Shown: positions 14,601 to 29,589, counted from the first letter of the stretch. The stretch is 64,000 nucleotides of DNA from Myoxocephalus aenaeus (GCA_038501785.1 JBAMJR010000262.1:186001-250000); one strand, 5' to 3'. The notes: generated from the letters alone by a model not told the origin. Translations and numbers: made by a program.

Positions 14601-16056
14601 AGTCCCAGGGGAGGCTCATGTTTCCAGCAGCAGGGCCAGACCTTCCCTCCCTCACTCCCCCCCCAAGTTTTTCTCTCTGTCAGTCCAGAGAGAGAGAGAG
14701 AGAGACGAACAGAGCAGTGCCCGGGGGATGAACCATCAGTGCAACGAGCGACAAAAGGAGCTCAATCCAGGAACAGTGCCAGGGCGAGAGGCATTGAGAA
14801 AGCTCAGCGAGAGAGAGGGAGAGAGGGAGGGAGTGGGGAGACATTTGGCTGTGTGAACTCTCTCAGCGGCATGAAGTCATGAAGCTCTCTGTCCAGCTTG
14901 GCATTTTCCCGCAGCGCTCTGGTTCCCACGGCAACCCAGGCACCCTGACCAGGTAGATGCATGTGTGTGTGTCTGTGTGTGTGTTTGTGTGCGCACAAGG
15001 AAACGTTGTCCTTATGGAAGCCCAATGATGACTTTAGTTCAGTCGATCCCCGAGTGCTGAGATCTTTGTGGGTTCGTATGCGTCTGTTTTCTTCACGGCT
15101 GTCCGGATATCTTTCTTTTCTTTTCCTACGTGTGGGACTTTCCCCCTGTGGCTGCACGGACGAGCCGAGACTGTTGTGGTCGCTTACATCTCTCAGCACC
15201 TCTCCGCTGGTCTGCTGCACGGATGCCTTCAACAGTCGAGTGTCTCCGCTCAGCCGCAGTTTGATTTAATCTGCCGGTAACTCTGCAGGAAAGTCTGCCT
15301 GTTTGCCAGGTTATCTAAACGGCAGCAACGGATTTGGCTCGAAATCAACCAGCTGATCAGGTTTTAGTGGTGATCCCAATCTGGGGGTTGCGGCCACTCA
15401 CCGATCTTTGTATTTTGTTTATTTTTTTTGTATATTTTTTTTTTTAAAGCTATAATTATGTTGTCGTGTTCATGTGCTGGTGGGAAACGCTCAGGCCGTT
15501 GTTGTTCAGTAGGCTGCTGAACAACACTGCACTGACTTGTGTTCTTGCTCGTCTGGAAATCTAAGCAGACAGATGAAGGATGAATCAGAGGTCACATGAA
15601 GGGCTGGTTGTTGAGCGTCAGTGCTTTTTTAGTTTTTTTTAAGTATAGAGTCAAATGTTTTCTGAATCATCAAGTATCAGCAACTGTTGAGTCTCAAAAG
15701 TTGGCATTGAAAGCTTGGTCTGATGCTTCGACATGTTTCCCAGGTTTTAGGGAATGTTGCTAATTTGATACTGTATTTTATTTAGGAAAAATCTTTGTGT
15801 GTTGTGTAGCGAACAGAAATCTAGAATAATACAATTATTCATCAAGCACTAATGTCAAACGTTATCTGGTTCCAGCGGCTCAGTGGTGACGATTCGTTGC
15901 TTTCCTCTGTTGCAAATATCGTTGAACTGTATCACGGCATGTCTTCATGTGTTGGACGCTTTTGTAGAACGATCGTCTGCAACAGTTTGAAGAAGTCGGC
16001 TCTGAAAACAATAAATAGTTGAATCAATAATGAAGGTACCCCGTGACACCAGCTCT

Positions 16057-16122
<66 letters not shown>

Positions 16123-16224
16123 CCAACCCTGCACTGGCCATGACCATCAGCCTCCCTCTGGTCCTTTCAGGGTGATGTTTGCCAACTGGCCATGCTTCCT
16201 GTCCCCCACAGACTCCCAGCGGAT

Positions 16225-16262
<38 letters not shown>

Positions 16263-19200
16263 TTACAAATATCCTGCATTAACTCCCGCTGTGTTTGCTC
16301 TGTTCAGATGGGTTTGTTTGAACAACTCTCACACACACACACACACAGTCCGTGATGTCACCCATCCAACACGCCTTTGTTCATATGATAGACAACCCCA
16401 TTCAGCCGTTGTGTGTGTGTGTGTTTATAGTTTAAATCAATTCAGATGGAGATTAAAGGAAGAGAATCACCAGGCGGTCAGATTTTTATTTTATTTTCAT
16501 ACAAAGGCATACGTTTATCATAAATACAACTAAATGGATAACTTCATACTTGCTGTTCTTCTAAAGTATACAGCATATTTGTTTTACATGTAGACACATA
16601 CAGTGTGCATAACCATAACCACTCCTAAGCAACCACACACCCACAGTGAGGATATCGTAAGCATAGATGTGAATGCATCGCTTATTTGCAAATATGAATC
16701 AGGGATTTCAATTAGAAAATGTTCCCTGCAGCTCCAAAAAGCCTCTTTGTCTCAAAAGAGTTCAGCTGACTGATGAAGAAGTGTTGTGGTCATGGTATAA
16801 GAAGCATCACACCTCACTGCTGTGTCTCTGCTAAACACTCGGTCTGCTGAGTACTTTTAATGTCTGTCTCTTCAAAAAGAAGCAATACATGTTCCCAAAG
16901 AGCCGCTGTCAGCCAAGTGGAACCCCCATCCTCTGCACTCTGAAAGATGTATTGTTTAAAAAGAACTAAAGTGAACCTCTTTCTCTCTCTCCCTCCCCCT
17001 CCCTCGATGTGTCCAGCTGGGATGACAGCAGCTCTGTGAGCAGTGGCATCAGCGACAACATCGACACAGATGACATCAACACCAGCTCCTCCATCTCGTC
17101 CTACGCCAACACGCCCGCTGCACAGCGCAAGGGCCTCAACAAGCAGGTAGACGCGCACTCACATCCATATTTAAGAAGAATATCTCACTTTTTTTTACTG
17201 ACTGTGCCACCACGGGTTTGGGTATATCCAGTTACAACCTGTTAACCCCTAGCCCTATCCCTCGGAAAAAAGGGCCTAAAATAACATACGCAAAATGAAT
17301 CAGGAATAGGTCCTCAACCATGTGGCTTACATGTGTATATATATACACTTATGTGTGTATATATAAGACGAAAATACACTAAAATACAACACGTATGACA
17401 CAATTCATAAAGACTCTTTAAGATTTGATAAAAAATCCATCAAACCCTCTGCAATCATCCATGACAGTTTGAGATTTCAGGGGTCATTATTCTAATTTGG
17501 AAGCAGCTAATCATGATGATGCCTATTCGCTTCATCACAATGTTGTGCTTTATCATGCCAAGTTGAATATTTGGTATCAGCGCTGCACTACATCACAATT
17601 TTCTGTCAGTTATTAGACGCCCGCATCGACAACTAATGACTCAAACATGTTGCCTTACAAGCATCAGGGAATTTATTTATTGAGGGTATATTTGGTGCAT
17701 TTGAGTGTTTATAGTGTCTAATGTGATATTATGAGGCAGCATGAGTTAAAGGGTAACTTTGTTATTTTTCAACCTGGACCCTGTTTGACCATGTTTTTGT
17801 GTCTAAGTGGGGAGTATTTTCTGTTAAATTGGTCCAGAATTGAGCAAGAAAAACTGCAGATGTCCGCTTCAAGGCCTGTAATCTAATCCCTCGGGGCAAT
17901 TCCTCACCGTCAATGTCGAGCCACTAAAAGTGCTTGTTTTCGCCACTGACTGGCTCAGATTGTATTAAGTGCCTGACAACATTGTGGAAAGGATTAATAT
18001 AAATAAAGTTAAAATATTTTCTTTACTGTTAACGCTAGCTCTGTTTGTTATTGTGTCCAACCACATTGTCAAAATCAGCTAAATATTCAGCCATGACATT
18101 GGAAATCTTTTAGGGAACACTAAGCTACGCTTTCTGTCCTCCAACACAACAAACTCTCACAACGCCGTCACTCTCCCAAAGTATAAAATACCAAAGTTTG
18201 CCTTTAAGTCCACATTTGGACTGTGTATTGATTTTTAATGAAAAATTCACCAATGTTAAGTAGTCTAATTTCCTATGGCGTTGAGAAATGATTGGAATAA
18301 ATGCATAAAGTGGTAAACCGATGCAACCGTATCCTTCCGCTCGGCCTCATTTCCCTAAACCCAGTCCGTCCCAGCATTCCTCTGCATTCAGAGAAGAATG
18401 TGAGACTACAGCTGTGAACTCGCAAAGCTAAAGCTGATGTTGATTCTGGCCTCAAATCATTAAACGCTCATTAAGAGCCACTGCGCATCAGGAAAATGAT
18501 CGGTGAGACGATAATAATAATAATAATATTGTCAGCTGACTCCCGTTGTTGTGGCTGATGGGGAGCCGGGCGCCATGTGACGGGCGGCCATTGTGGCTGC
18601 AGAGGTGCTGAAGAAAAAACAAAGGAGGGCACAAAGGAGCCTTTCTCTCAGTACAGCAGCCTGACACAGAGCAGGTTGATTAAGTCTGTTTTGAATTCTT
18701 AGAGCAGAGCAGCATGCTGCAGTTTTGTAGTGTTGCTTTGGCAATGGCAGCCATCATACCCTCAAACAGCTGTTTGCTACTCCAGTGACTTTTTATTCCA
18801 AAGTCCAAAGAAATTTCAAGTCCAAAGAAATTTCCAAAGAAATTTCAAGTTCACCACTAACTCATCTTCAATATGTTTTTGGAGGTTTTGAAAAATACAA
18901 ATGAAGTTGTAACGTTGCAACTATTTCCACACTTTTTTTTATTGTAAACAAGAGTCATTGCAGGAGGCTCAGGATTTGAGACACAGACTCAGGTATATGA
19001 CTCCCTAAACTTTACGTGAGACTTAAAAGCAGAAATCTTCTCAGCTTCCTGACCACTTGCCCAGGTGACGGTGGTTGCATGCATTACACACAGCATGATT
19101 GCTGCGGCCATAAAATGGAGTGCTTTTTAGAGGCACTTAGCAACGTCTCATGAAAGACGCTTTCTTCGGCGGTAATCAATCTGACCTAAAAGGGTGTCTT

Positions 19201-20452
19201 GCGTGTGTTCCCAGCCTGTGACAGATGCAGAGAAGCACTCGGCCTCCACAGTGGTGCAGCAGGCCTGGTCAGGGGACGAGGTGAAAAGGCCAGACGGCGG
19301 GTCAGACAGCAGGGTCAAGATGGAGTCGAGCTCCAAGTGGAGCCGCCGGAACCCCTCCGACGTCTCTGACGAGTCCGACAAGGGCGGCTCGGGGAGGAAG
19401 ACCCCCTCCGTGTCCCACACGGGCTCTTGGAGGAGAGGCATGAGCACTCAGGTGGGGGTGACGTCCCCCCGGACTAAAAGCACCAGTAGCACAGGCTCCA
19501 CGAGCTCAAGTGCCCTCAAGACCCACAGTTCAGGTAACACAGACATCCACCGCTAATAAAAAAATGTTTTCCCAACTTTCTCCTTATCCTCCTATTATAA
19601 AAAATACCAGCTCCTAAAAAGCTGGCAGTTTAGTAAGTGTGAAATCATGAAGCCCCACTGATGTCTCGTGCCGTGTGTCCTGCAGGTAAGACGGATGACG
19701 TCAAGGTGTCAGAAAAGGGGCGTCGCTCTCCCCGCGCTAACGGCCTTCACCGCTCGCCCTCCGACGCGGGACGCAGCAGCGGCGACGAGGCGAAGAAACA
19801 GACGATCCCCACCAGCCGCACATCGACGACGAACGTCCTCACGCACGCCGTTTCAGACCCCCACTCCCAGATGCATACGCATACGCTCACCTCACACAGC
19901 TCACACAGCTCACACACCTCGCGCACCCCGACCAGCACCTTCGGCTTCAAGAAGCAGGGCCACGGGATGGTGACCATGGTTACTGCCAGCGGCGCCACCA
20001 TCACAAGTGGCTCAGCCACCCTGGGCAAGATGCCCAAATCTGGGGCACGCTCGCTTGCAGGAGGGTTGAAGGCCGGCGGGCAGGACGGCGCCTCGATGCT
20101 GGGTCACCACGACGACGGCTTCCTCCCCATGAGCGCACGGTCCACGCTGCAGTACCGCAGCCTGCCGAGGCCCAGCCGCTCGGGAGCAGCCGCCCGCAAC
20201 GGAAACCGCTCCTCCACCAGCAGCATCGAGGCCGCCGTGCTCTCCGTCACGACTCACGGGAAAAGCTCAATCGGCATGACCAAGGCCAACGGCTCGGGGG
20301 GCCTGCTGGCCAATCAGACGGATCGGGAGAAGGGCGTCTCTGAGATCGACAACCTCAGGAGCGGAGTTGGGATGCAGAGTGGAGGAGCAGCGACTGTTCC
20401 CCTGACAGGAAGACAACAGGTTTCTTCACCCACACTGCGCAGGTGAGCACAG

Positions 20453-20483
<31 letters not shown>

Positions 20484-23400
20484 GAATATAATTTGTATTG
20501 TCAGTGATCCTGCAGACATAATGCTGGCTAACTCGAGAGTCATTCTGAGTGGGGCCTTCTTGTATGGGCTTGAATTTACCCACAAAGCATAGACACAAAC
20601 ACAAAGAGGGAGAGAGAGAGAGCAAGAGAGAGAGAACATCATTTGAAGAGTTAGTAATCATGTAGTCACATTAAATGATAAACAGTGGTGAGTAATGATC
20701 ACACGTGTGGGCTTGTTTCATACACACACACGTACGCACACTCAGTGAGGTTAAATCAGGCCATTGTGAAAGGCAGGCTTTGAGCCGGGCTGATCAGCTG
20801 CCAAGCCTCAGCTTTGCCGGTGCGGGGGGGGGGGGGGAATGGGGGTGGAGAAGGGAGGGCGTGGTGCTGGGTAATGGGAGCCGAGTCTTACCTCAGCGCT
20901 CTGCCCTCATTAATGTGAGGGAGTGATAACTCTTCAAAGAGGCTGTGTGCTGCCATTATCGCCCACCGCGACTCCAGTCATCATAGCCTGCCATTTAGCT
21001 CTAACCCAGGATTAGTAGAGAACCAGTAGAGAGTTCTGTGTGTGTTCCCTTTGTGTGTGTCTGTGTGTGTGTATTGTGTGTTGTGTGTTGTGTGTGTTGG
21101 CCCCAACTCCGTTCTGAGCTCTCACTCTACCTCTCCCAGCTGCAAAGTAAAGAATAATACTGGTGTTTTTGTCCTGTTGGTGACGGGACCTTCAGGGTGG
21201 CACACTCAGCCAGCTTTCTTCCCTGCGTCTTTGATCCAGAACAGCCATGAATATTTACATGCAATTTGTTGTTTAATTTGCTGTTAATATTCATAATCCC
21301 TGGAGGACGAATACTAATGAACTTTACAACCCCATGACCTTTCTTCTTGCAGCAGCATCAGTTTTCAATTTACTTTAATACACAAAAAAAGATAGCTTCA
21401 AGCAACTTCAACACCGTACAACTTTATTTAAAAGCAATGTAGAATAATTAGGCATTAAAAGATGTTATTATGTACAACATTACACTACAAAAGATGTAGA
21501 CATTAATGAATGGACTTTTTATAGCATCATATTCTTTATCGACAGAATGTGCATCTTTCTGTCAACCATCATTCTGTGTGATTCACATATGTGATTGGTT
21601 GAAATTCATAGGAACGAAAAGGATATGAGGAAATTACATCATGCTCTTTAAATACTTTAGACCCAGTTCTCACCCTTCCTCCTCTCCCTGATTTTCCACA
21701 GATTGTTTGGTGGGAAGCCCTGTAAACAGGCTCCGGTCACCACGGCTGAAAACATGAAGAACTCCACTGTTATCTCCAACCCCCACGCCACCATGAACCA
21801 TGTGGGCACGCTGCTGGAGTCCCCCGACGGAGGGCTGGGAGGCGTGGACAGCGAGACCAGCAGCCCCCTGTTTGGTGGCAGAGTGCAGGGACTCGGGATG
21901 GGGACGCTGGGCAGCGAGCAGGTGAGCAACAACTTAGAAACAAATAATGGAGACAGCGGATCAATCTGCCAGTCAACTTACTCTGGAGATGATGAGACCA
22001 TAGATAACAGAATCACCCTCGAGCCCCTGGAGGATTTTCTGACTGTGATTTTACATGGTAAACGGTGTAAGGAATGACAACAATAAATAAGATAAGATAA
22101 GATAATCCTTTATTAGTCCCGCAGTGGGTAAATTGCAGGATTACAGCAGCATTGCACACGAGACAAGAGACAAATAAAGCTTTAGCAGAAACATTGTAGA
22201 CAAGGTGAGAAAAAAAAGGTGTTTTTTCTTTGGCTTTTAGATTCATGAGTTTTCCAAATCAAATTGACATGACCGAAGTAGCCCGATTTATCCTTTGAAC
22301 TGAGTCACGAGAAGAGCTACTTATCCATTAGTTACGCTGCTATTTCTAGCTGTACACCCTCTCCAACTGCCCACCACCCATTACTTACCATCAAAGGAGA
22401 GGAAGGTTTTTTTTTCTTTCCTTTTTAACTTATTTTGGAGTTGCATTTGAGTAATTTTTAGCCGTGCTGGTGGCACGGATACCAGACTATAATATCTCAA
22501 CAGCTATTGGAGGGACTGCAATGAGTTTTCATATAATTATGTCCTCCTTGTGAAGAATTTTAATAACTTAAGTGATTCCTTAAAGCAGCTACTATCAGTA
22601 TTCCTTTAATAAAAATGGACAAATCGCCAAAGTGTAAGTGTTCTTGTCCTGATGAACCTACAGATAATGTCTCTAACTGTGTGTGTTTAAAGGGACAGTT
22701 CACCCCAAAATCTAAAAATAAATTTTTACTCATGACCTGTAGTGCTATTTATTAATCTCGATAGATCTGGTATGAGTTGCCTGGTTTTGGAGCAATCGGT
22801 CATAAAGATGTCTGCTTTCTTTTGAGTACAACATGATCTGTGGATAATCTTTCGGGACCGGATCAGGATTTCTTGAAAGAAACATTGCTCTTAAGGCTTT
22901 CAAATGTTGTTGTTTTTTTGGGGCGCTTTGAGCTCCACAAGCCGAGTGCCACATATTCCCATTATATTGGAGAGAAGGCCGACATCTCTACAGCCGATAC
23001 ATCCAAAACTAGGCCACTCACACATTAAATACTACAGGTAAGAGAAAAATACATATTTTTTTAATTTTCCCCTTTAACTTTAGAGCTACAGGCACTTAAA
23101 CACTTTTTTGTTTGTGGTCAACTGTTACGCCAGAAAGTTAAGTCTGGGTTTTAGATTAGAAATGATTATTAACCTTTGAGTTTAGAGTTGGTGTGTGTGT
23201 TGAAGGTGTTTGGGAGCTAATGACAGGGCTTTGGCAGGAACACAAGGATGATTTAGTTCTCACCTAACTTTAAGTACTAATGAGTACTTGTTTGGTTAAC
23301 TGTAGGCTATATATTACACCAGAGTAGCAACGTCTGAGCATGCTCAGTCATGAACTCACCGTCACCTTCTCCTGATTCATAGGACTTTATCAGACGTCTG

Positions 23401-26400
23401 TCTCAATCATAAAGTGACTCACAGGGCATTGTTTTTGAGCAGCAGCCGTGTCTTGACAAACAGAAAGCTGAGGTTCAAAAGTTTAAATAGTCAGTGACCT
23501 TAAAGCAAAAGCCAAATAAAAGTGAAAATGCTTTAGAGAAACTGAGAAAAGCAACACATTTAAGTGAATCTGTTCGGATTTTTGCCTGATCGGAAGAATT
23601 ACTTCAGATATTATTTGAGTTCTATTGTTTTTGTTGTGTTGTTTCGGTGCTAGAATACACCGACTTCCACTGATGTTTAAAACATCCTCTCCGCCCCCCC
23701 TACAGGCCTCCAGTCCCGGCTCGGTCTACTCCTCCACCGGCCCCTCCAACAGCCTGACGTGGGGCACCACCTTCAGCAGCTCCTCCGCCCAGAGCAGGGA
23801 GAGCACGCTGGGCGGGCACGGCGGGACGGGCAGCATGGGGTACCCCTCCGTCAGCAGCATGCACACCAGCAGCGAGTCCATCGACATGAGCCTGGGCAGC
23901 GGCGGCCACGGCGTCCACAGGGAGGACACCCTGTCGGCTCTGGGACGCACCGGCAGCGCCAAGACCGGCATGCCTGAGAGGTGAGGACAACCGAAAGTGG
24001 GGATGTCCCATTTATTTTTTTAAACCTTGTTTCCTTTTCCAAAATTAAACATCTACATTAAAGTCTGTCACCTGTTTTCCAGTGTAGCATCTTGCCTTCA
24101 TCAGTGTGCCATGTGAGGTTGTTTCCCGGTTCGTTACATACAACGATAATTACTGATGAGTTTAACTTCTCAAATATAAAACATTGGATGCTCTATTTCT
24201 TCTCTTAGAAGTCACAGGGTTTCTTTAATACTTCTCGGTCGTTGATGAATATTATTAGCCACTTTGCGGTTTAACGTTTTACATGCAAAACAAGTGCTCA
24301 GTTTAAAAAAAAATATTGCAGATTGAAATAATCCAACAGTTTACAAAATTGTTAAAATTGGCTTCACCTCAACCAGCTAAAACTTAACAATTCTGCTGTA
24401 ATAATAATAATACGGTAGAATGACATGGTATGGTGAGAAAAGAGGTAATTCTGCTTAAAGATATGTACTTTTAATACTTGCTGATCAATCAAATGAACTT
24501 TTTTGCACTATATTTTGAATGCTTTTATAATTTTTTTTATTGATACTGTCACTTAAATACTTCTTCACAACGTTGACCATTTTGAAATCCTGCCCAGTTC
24601 TGACATTAATTCCTTTTAACGTGTACAGAACGTAGACGGCGCAGAAAGCATCTGTCGAGGTGCTGCTTCACGTTTGTCGTCCTGTCCGCGCTCGAGTACA
24701 GAAACAAAATCCAGTGGCGTCCTCAGTCGATTATACAGTCATTGTGGTCATTGTAGCGGATTCCATCCTGACAGGTTGACCGTGTAATGTGACAGGAATG
24801 TCTCGGAGGAAACCTAATAGCATTAGTGGAGGCTTTGAGGCTATGACATCACCCTTCCCCACTGAGTTTCCTTGTTAACTTCATTGAATCTCGCAGTTGA
24901 TCTCTGTTCCGAAGGATTTTCTTTACTCTCTAAAACTTTCTTTCTCTGTGTCTGTTGTGCGTTCTCCCTCCTGTCTTCCATCAGTCCCCTCTCCTCCCCG
25001 TCTGCTAGCCCTTTATTCAGCCGAAACACGCTGCCTCGGAAGCAGGACAGGTAAACGTGCCTGTGTGCGGTGTTAGGCTTCTGGTGAAACAGCAGGGGAG
25101 GTTCCTCCTAAGCCACCACCTGCTGCCACACAGAGACAACCACAGAGAACCACAGACAGAAGCTTTGTGGTGTAGTTGTGTTTTGTGTGTGTGTTTTGTT
25201 GTTGTTTATGTGGAGATTAGAGCTCTGTGTGGTAGCTTGTGGTTATTTTTGAGGACCTCTAGTTCCTGTATGAATGGAAATGAGTGTAAATGTGAGGTGG
25301 TCTGTGTGGATGTTGGCACCTTCACTGGTTTTGTTTCGTGGTCCGTGTTCACTTACTGCCGCCTTGTGGTAGAGTTTGTTGGTGCACATTTACCCGACAG
25401 CATGGGCACGGGATGTTTTTACTGATTTAACACTGCAAAAGTCTCTATCTTAAGGTTTCACCATTCCTGAACCCTGACAGATTCAAATACTTTTTTCTTT
25501 CAAGAACATTCTTGTAGCAAGTTGAGAGTTGTTTTAGGCCTGGAGTAAAAATCAAAAAGGACTTGGCAAGATGGAGATGTTTTTTGCAGTGCATAGGTTT
25601 GGATATACTCGTGTCGTTAAGAGCAATATCTTTGCAGGTTAACAATAGTATTAGGTAGTCTTTAAGAGATGCAGACGTATGTTTCCTTTGCTTTCCTCCT
25701 CTAAAGTGTTTCTCTCCCACAGCGGGCCACACTGTGGTAGAAACACTCTGCCTAAGAAAGGACTCAGGTACTGACCTCACCTCCTGCTGGGAGGTGTTGC
25801 GCTTTTACTCACTGGTTCACCAAATTATCTTCTATCTTGTCTTTTATTTCTGCGTCTACATTCACTCTTTGAGGCTGGTGCTCACACCCCCAAAAAAAAA
25901 AAAAAAAAATGCTTTTGACGTTTTTTTGTTTGGCACATGTGTTGTTGTGTTGTGCTTCCGTGACGAGGCATGTCACTTTGTCGTGGTCTAGAGCTATAAC
26001 TGTGTTGTGCTGTAGCGGGCCTGATTTTGGCGGTCAAATATTCTTTGGCTTCTTTTCTGCTTTTTTCCCTCTAGTTTCTGTTGCTCACAGCTGGGAATCA
26101 GTCTTGTGTTCATGGTGTTGTAATTCCTTGTTTCGGCGTCTGATCCATCCTGTTTGATCCTGGCTACTAATCTGGCTGCTTAAGAGAAAAAAAATCTCCC
26201 TCTGATTGTAAAAAAATCTGAACAATCTAAATCCAGATCATCTTGTCCTGTAACAAACTCCACACTTTGTTGTGTTATCGCTTCCACTTTAATCTTCTCT
26301 TTGACTTCCTGTAGGTATGGCCCGTCCCCACAGCTGCGAGGCCACGAGGAGGCCCGTGATTGGCTGCGCTCCCACTCCACCAGCGGGCTGCAGGAGTCAG

Positions 26401-29035
26401 TCAGTAACTCCCCGTTCTCCCCCAGCTCCAGCCTCACCTCCCCCTCCGGCACCCGCTTCAACTTCGGACAGCTCGGTACGCCAAAAACCAGCACTCCTTG
26501 TGTTTTTACTTTAATCACACGGTACATTTGTTCTCTTTTAGTTGAGAAAATGTCACAACTCAATCTGTTGACAATGAGGAGGTGGCAGTTGTTCAACTTA
26601 ACTTGATTCCGCTTCTGTTTGATATCATAATACTAAATATTACCAGCGGATGGTCAGAAAGTTGCCAAACATTCTCTGGATTCAGCCTCTCAAATCAGAA
26701 ACCGTTTATTGCCAGGAATGTTTACACAAACGAGGATTTTTTCTTGGTGGAAGGTGCATACATTAGACATGAGACGTTAGACGAGACAAACAACAATCAA
26801 CAATCAACGACAACAACAGTGCAATGGGTAATTAAAATAAGTGGAAATGTGAGCAGTTGCTGCTTTTCTCTGTTTCATAGCATTGTAAACTCTGTTTTGG
26901 ACAAAACCAGCAATTAGGAGCCGTTTCCTTGGACTCTTGGAAATTCTAACCGCCAGTTTTTCACAGTTTTCTAACATTTTATAGACTAAACAAAAGATAC
27001 AAACAAACAAAACATCTTATATTTTATATTTATATATATATATCTTTCCCACAGCATCCAGCCCCACATCGGCAGCTCAGATCAACCTCACCGGTCTGCG
27101 CAACAACAGCCTGACCAATCAGGAAGTCTCCTTTGACCCTTGCAGCGACAACCGACTGAGAAACTCCTGCATGTCGCTTGACGAGAAGACTCGCACCATG
27201 AGCAGATCGGGCTCCTTCAGAGATGGCTTCGAGGAAGGTAAGAGGACACATGAGGAAGATGGATGGATGAGACAAGTGTGCTGAATAGCCACCATTTTGG
27301 CGTCATCTGTAATTAAAATGTAATCCTGCACACCGCCATCTCTCTGTGACTCTGAAGCATCTCCTTCCTTAATACACCCCCCCGTGCCAAAATAATTATT
27401 ATTCCATTTGTTTAGAGAACATTAGGACGGATTACAACCGCTCCTCTAAGGAAAGCCCTCCATCCCCTTAGAAATCCATAATCAGCTTTGGTGCGGCTTT
27501 GTTTTTTTCATAAGCTTGTTTATTGGGAAAAGTACCCAGCCGTGCTTTTCCCACCAGAAAGCAGACTCCCTGCTCAGCCGGCTCAGGGCTATAGAAACAC
27601 AGCGCTTTGATTCAGAGGAACAAACCAGCACTGGGAGGCGTAGTATTGTGTTGAGAATGGTTTCCTTAATGAAAATAATCCAGCCTTAAACACTTTAATA
27701 ATGTGACACAGCCACAGTTGGTCGTAAACTGCCATTTCAGTTAAGTGCAGTATAAACAATAAACCACTAACTAATGCAGCCACAAGACATTATTTGCAAT
27801 TAAAGTGCACAAGGCTCCTTGTTTCATAATAAAAAACTATCCAAAAGAGTTTACACTCTGGGAAACGTGATTGGTAACTGAAGTAAAACGTAAAGGAAAG
27901 AGCACCATGCGAGACCGACAAAGAGTCGGAGAGCAAATCCAGTGACGCTGAAACTGGTTTTGTAAATATGCCTCGGGGGAATCAGCTGGGTGCATGTTCT
28001 TTAAAAAACCTGGTAAATCCAGACTCCAACTTTTCTTCACAAGATTCTGAAAAAAAGATCTCTATAGATTCTATACTACATTACCATGATGTTTTTATCA
28101 ATTAAATGAATGAGTGCAGAGAGAGAAAGTAAAGAAGTTACTCATAAACAAGAAAAACCTTCACCATTGTAGGAACAAAAAGAAAAGAACCACAAAATCA
28201 TCTTGTTGCTTTCCTTCAAATTAAAGAAACTAGAACCGCACTGTAATTGGTGAATGTACTTTCAAAGTTATTGGTTCCTCATCGTGGTGTGAGGTACAGA
28301 GACACTTTAAACTACATTATTAAGCATGCAAGATAAAAAAATTAAAAAAATAGGATAAAGGATAATTTGAATGTACTCGTCTTAACACTTTGGTTGATGC
28401 AGTTTGTTGTTTTTGAACATGGTTATTTGTGTTTTTTTGTATAAATATTTTTGCGCTGACGTCTTGGTTCATGACCCGCTTGGAATTGAGATTCAAAATC
28501 TCAATAGGATTATCCTGTCAAAAAAAGGGTTAAAAAGATTCAAACAGGAAACAGATCTTTGAAGTTACTTGAGCTTTTTCTGGTATTGTAAAGCTATTAT
28601 ACAAACACACACCTAATGTGCACATGCACAATAGCACAGACGCGAACGTATTATTATTGCGCCCCCCCTTCTCCAGTAGCATTTCTGACTCTCTTTTTCC
28701 CAGCTCCATGAGTCTGTCGTTCCCTTTCAGAAGAGGAGATAATTACTGAGATCACAGTGAGAGGCGTGAGAGAGACGTGATGACACACAAGAAACCTCCC
28801 AACATTACTTTCTCTCTTTTTGTGTGTGTGTGTTGGACCACAATGTCTGCCAAGGACATGCGGTGTATGTGTATATGTGTACATGTGCATGTTGCTGAGG
28901 TGTAGAGTTACCCGACCGTTGTTGGATTGACAAGACAAAAGTCACATCATCCACCCAACACTTTGTCGGACCTGTCCTGTGTGGGAGCAGCACTGTCACC
29001 TCATCCCCTCCACCCTGCCCCCCCCCCCACTCACC

Positions 29036-29093
<58 letters not shown>

Positions 29094-29540
29094 CACCATC
29101 TCCTTATCTGTAGAAACCATAGAAGACAGTTTATATATTTATCTTTTAGAGATAGATGCTCATAAGTATAAAAACCAGATTAATGGTTTTAGTAATTACC
29201 ACCACCTTTCTGTTTCTATTCCCTTATTATGGGACAGTCATATAATAATAATACAATACATCACAATATCTACGTAACTGGGAAAACAAACATTTTTTTC
29301 AAGTACATTTTTCTCACAAATCAATGTTGTACAATAGCCGTGCTGACTTCTTTTTACCGCGCTAAAATGCAGTCAGTTTAGCAGAATGTTTTTGACAACT
29401 GAGGTTATAGAAAGTGTATATATTCTCAACGCTATTTCTTTTTTATTTCTATTATTTTTTATAATCTTCTATTAGTAGTGGTAGTATGTATTACATTTAT
29501 TTTCTCATAATTTTTTATGTAGTTATTTAAATTTATTTAA

Positions 29541-29589
<49 letters not shown>

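Larger units (their letters stand above)
2027..17016 (+). other. nav2: nav2 15-kb intron
   Basis: It contains the TG/CG-mixed repeat at 4558-4628, a foldback element (5060-5580), (TG) repeats at 7345-7415 and 8536-8617, a small MITE (8161-8266), retroposon debris (9540-9680 and 10240-10380), and a TG/CA pair (16061-16259). A GC-rich, non-repetitive patch at 14140-14340 with a CCAAT and a TAATTA core may be regulatory. No exon of nav2 is needed here, because exons 1 and 2 join in frame. Confidence 0.7.
21922..24984 (+). other. nav2: nav2 introns 5 and 6 (exon 6 between)
   Basis: Intron 5 holds the retroposon tail (22088-22215) and the MITE (22687-23077). Intron 6 (23981-24984) is AT-rich with no feature I recognise. 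Confidence 0.6.

Noticed and set aside
19870..19925. CRISPR-like or satellite array in exon 4
   Set aside because: Short in-frame coding repeats of His/Ser/Thr codons, no spacers. No CRISPR, prophage or bacterial system exists in this eukaryotic window.
23700..24011. 103-codon minus-strand ORF over exon 6 (similar shadows over exons 4, 5, 16 and 30)
   Set aside because: Antisense shadows of GC-rich coding exons on the + strand.
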